From Deltaproteobacteria bacterium (GTDB lineage: Bacteria; Desulfobacterota; Desulfobacteria; Desulfobacterales; SG8-13), in NCBI GenBank assembly GCA_030670715.1, contig DAOVBC010000128.1:1-6712 (forward strand): 6,712 nt of DNA. Direction: 5' to 3'. The notes beneath the pieces were generated by a model. It did no database searches. It had not been told where the DNA came from and was given only the letters and a program-made list of their open reading frames with translations. Positions 6,635 to 6,712 of this stretch are shown here, in pieces. Position 1 is the first letter of the stretch. Each line of letters opens with the position of its first letter. A program made the translations under genes and the position numbers.

Positions 6635-6712
6635 TGGTGCGAGAGGGGAGACTTGAACTCCCACTCTGTTTCCAGAGCTGGATCCTAAGTCCAGTGCGTC
6701 TACCAATTCCGC
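6635..6712 (-). tRNA. tRNA-Leu (anticodon UAG), 5' end cut by window
   Basis: This is a type II tRNA on the minus strand that enters from the window edge at about position G10. The D-arm begins GCGGAATTGG. The anticodon stem CTGGA/TCCAG closes the loop CTTAGGA, giving anticodon TAG, which reads leucine CUN codons. A long variable arm follows (CTCTG, GAAA, CAGAG), then the T-arm GGGAG, TTCAAGT, CTCCC. The acceptor 3' strand CTCTCGC, discriminator A and an encoded CCA (6635-6637) complete it. About nine bases of the 5' acceptor side should lie just outside the window. It stands upstream of tig, as often seen in Desulfobacterota from recall. Confidence 0.93.

Overview
The window is a bacterial housekeeping region with every recognised gene on the minus strand. 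Read in the direction of transcription, from high to low coordinates, the order is tRNA-Leu, tig, clpP, clpX, lon, a degenerate tRNA, tRNA-Val and the start of a further tRNA that is probably tRNA-Asp. From recall, this order (tRNA-Leu, trigger factor, ClpP, ClpX, Lon, tRNA-Val/Asp) and the protein style fit the Desulfobacterota (former Deltaproteobacteria), perhaps a Desulfobacterales-like lineage. That placement is inference and was not searched.

Layout: 1-28 is the 5' part of a tRNA cut by the window edge. 68-143 is an intact tRNA-Val(UAC). 183-261 is a broken copy of that tRNA. 303-331 is a likely promoter for the tRNA cluster. 426-2864 is lon. 2865-3063 is a 199-base gap with a candidate lon promoter, spaced repeats and a hairpin. 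3064-4308 is clpX and 4310-4924 is clpP, separated by one base. A 117-base gap follows. 5042-6355 is tig. The 279 bases at 6356-6634 hold a good promoter for tig, a palindrome and a hairpin, and no gene. 6635-6712 is a tRNA-Leu(UAG) lacking its 5' end.

The four proteins form a protein quality-control set. Trigger factor binds nascent chains at the ribosome. ClpX unfolds substrates and feeds them into the ClpP chamber, and Lon degrades misfolded and regulatory proteins by itself. Catalytic and nucleotide-binding residues are intact in all three protease components. Start sites of tig, clpP and clpX were moved inward from the longest open frames because Shine-Dalgarno sites and family conservation agree on the internal starts. 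The clpX start is GTG, one base after the clpP stop, with its ribosome binding site inside the last clpP codons.

I found no mobile element, CRISPR array or novel multi-gene system. The points most worth checking are the decayed tRNA-Val copy with its unusually long perfect stem, and the structured non-coding stretches upstream of lon and tig.
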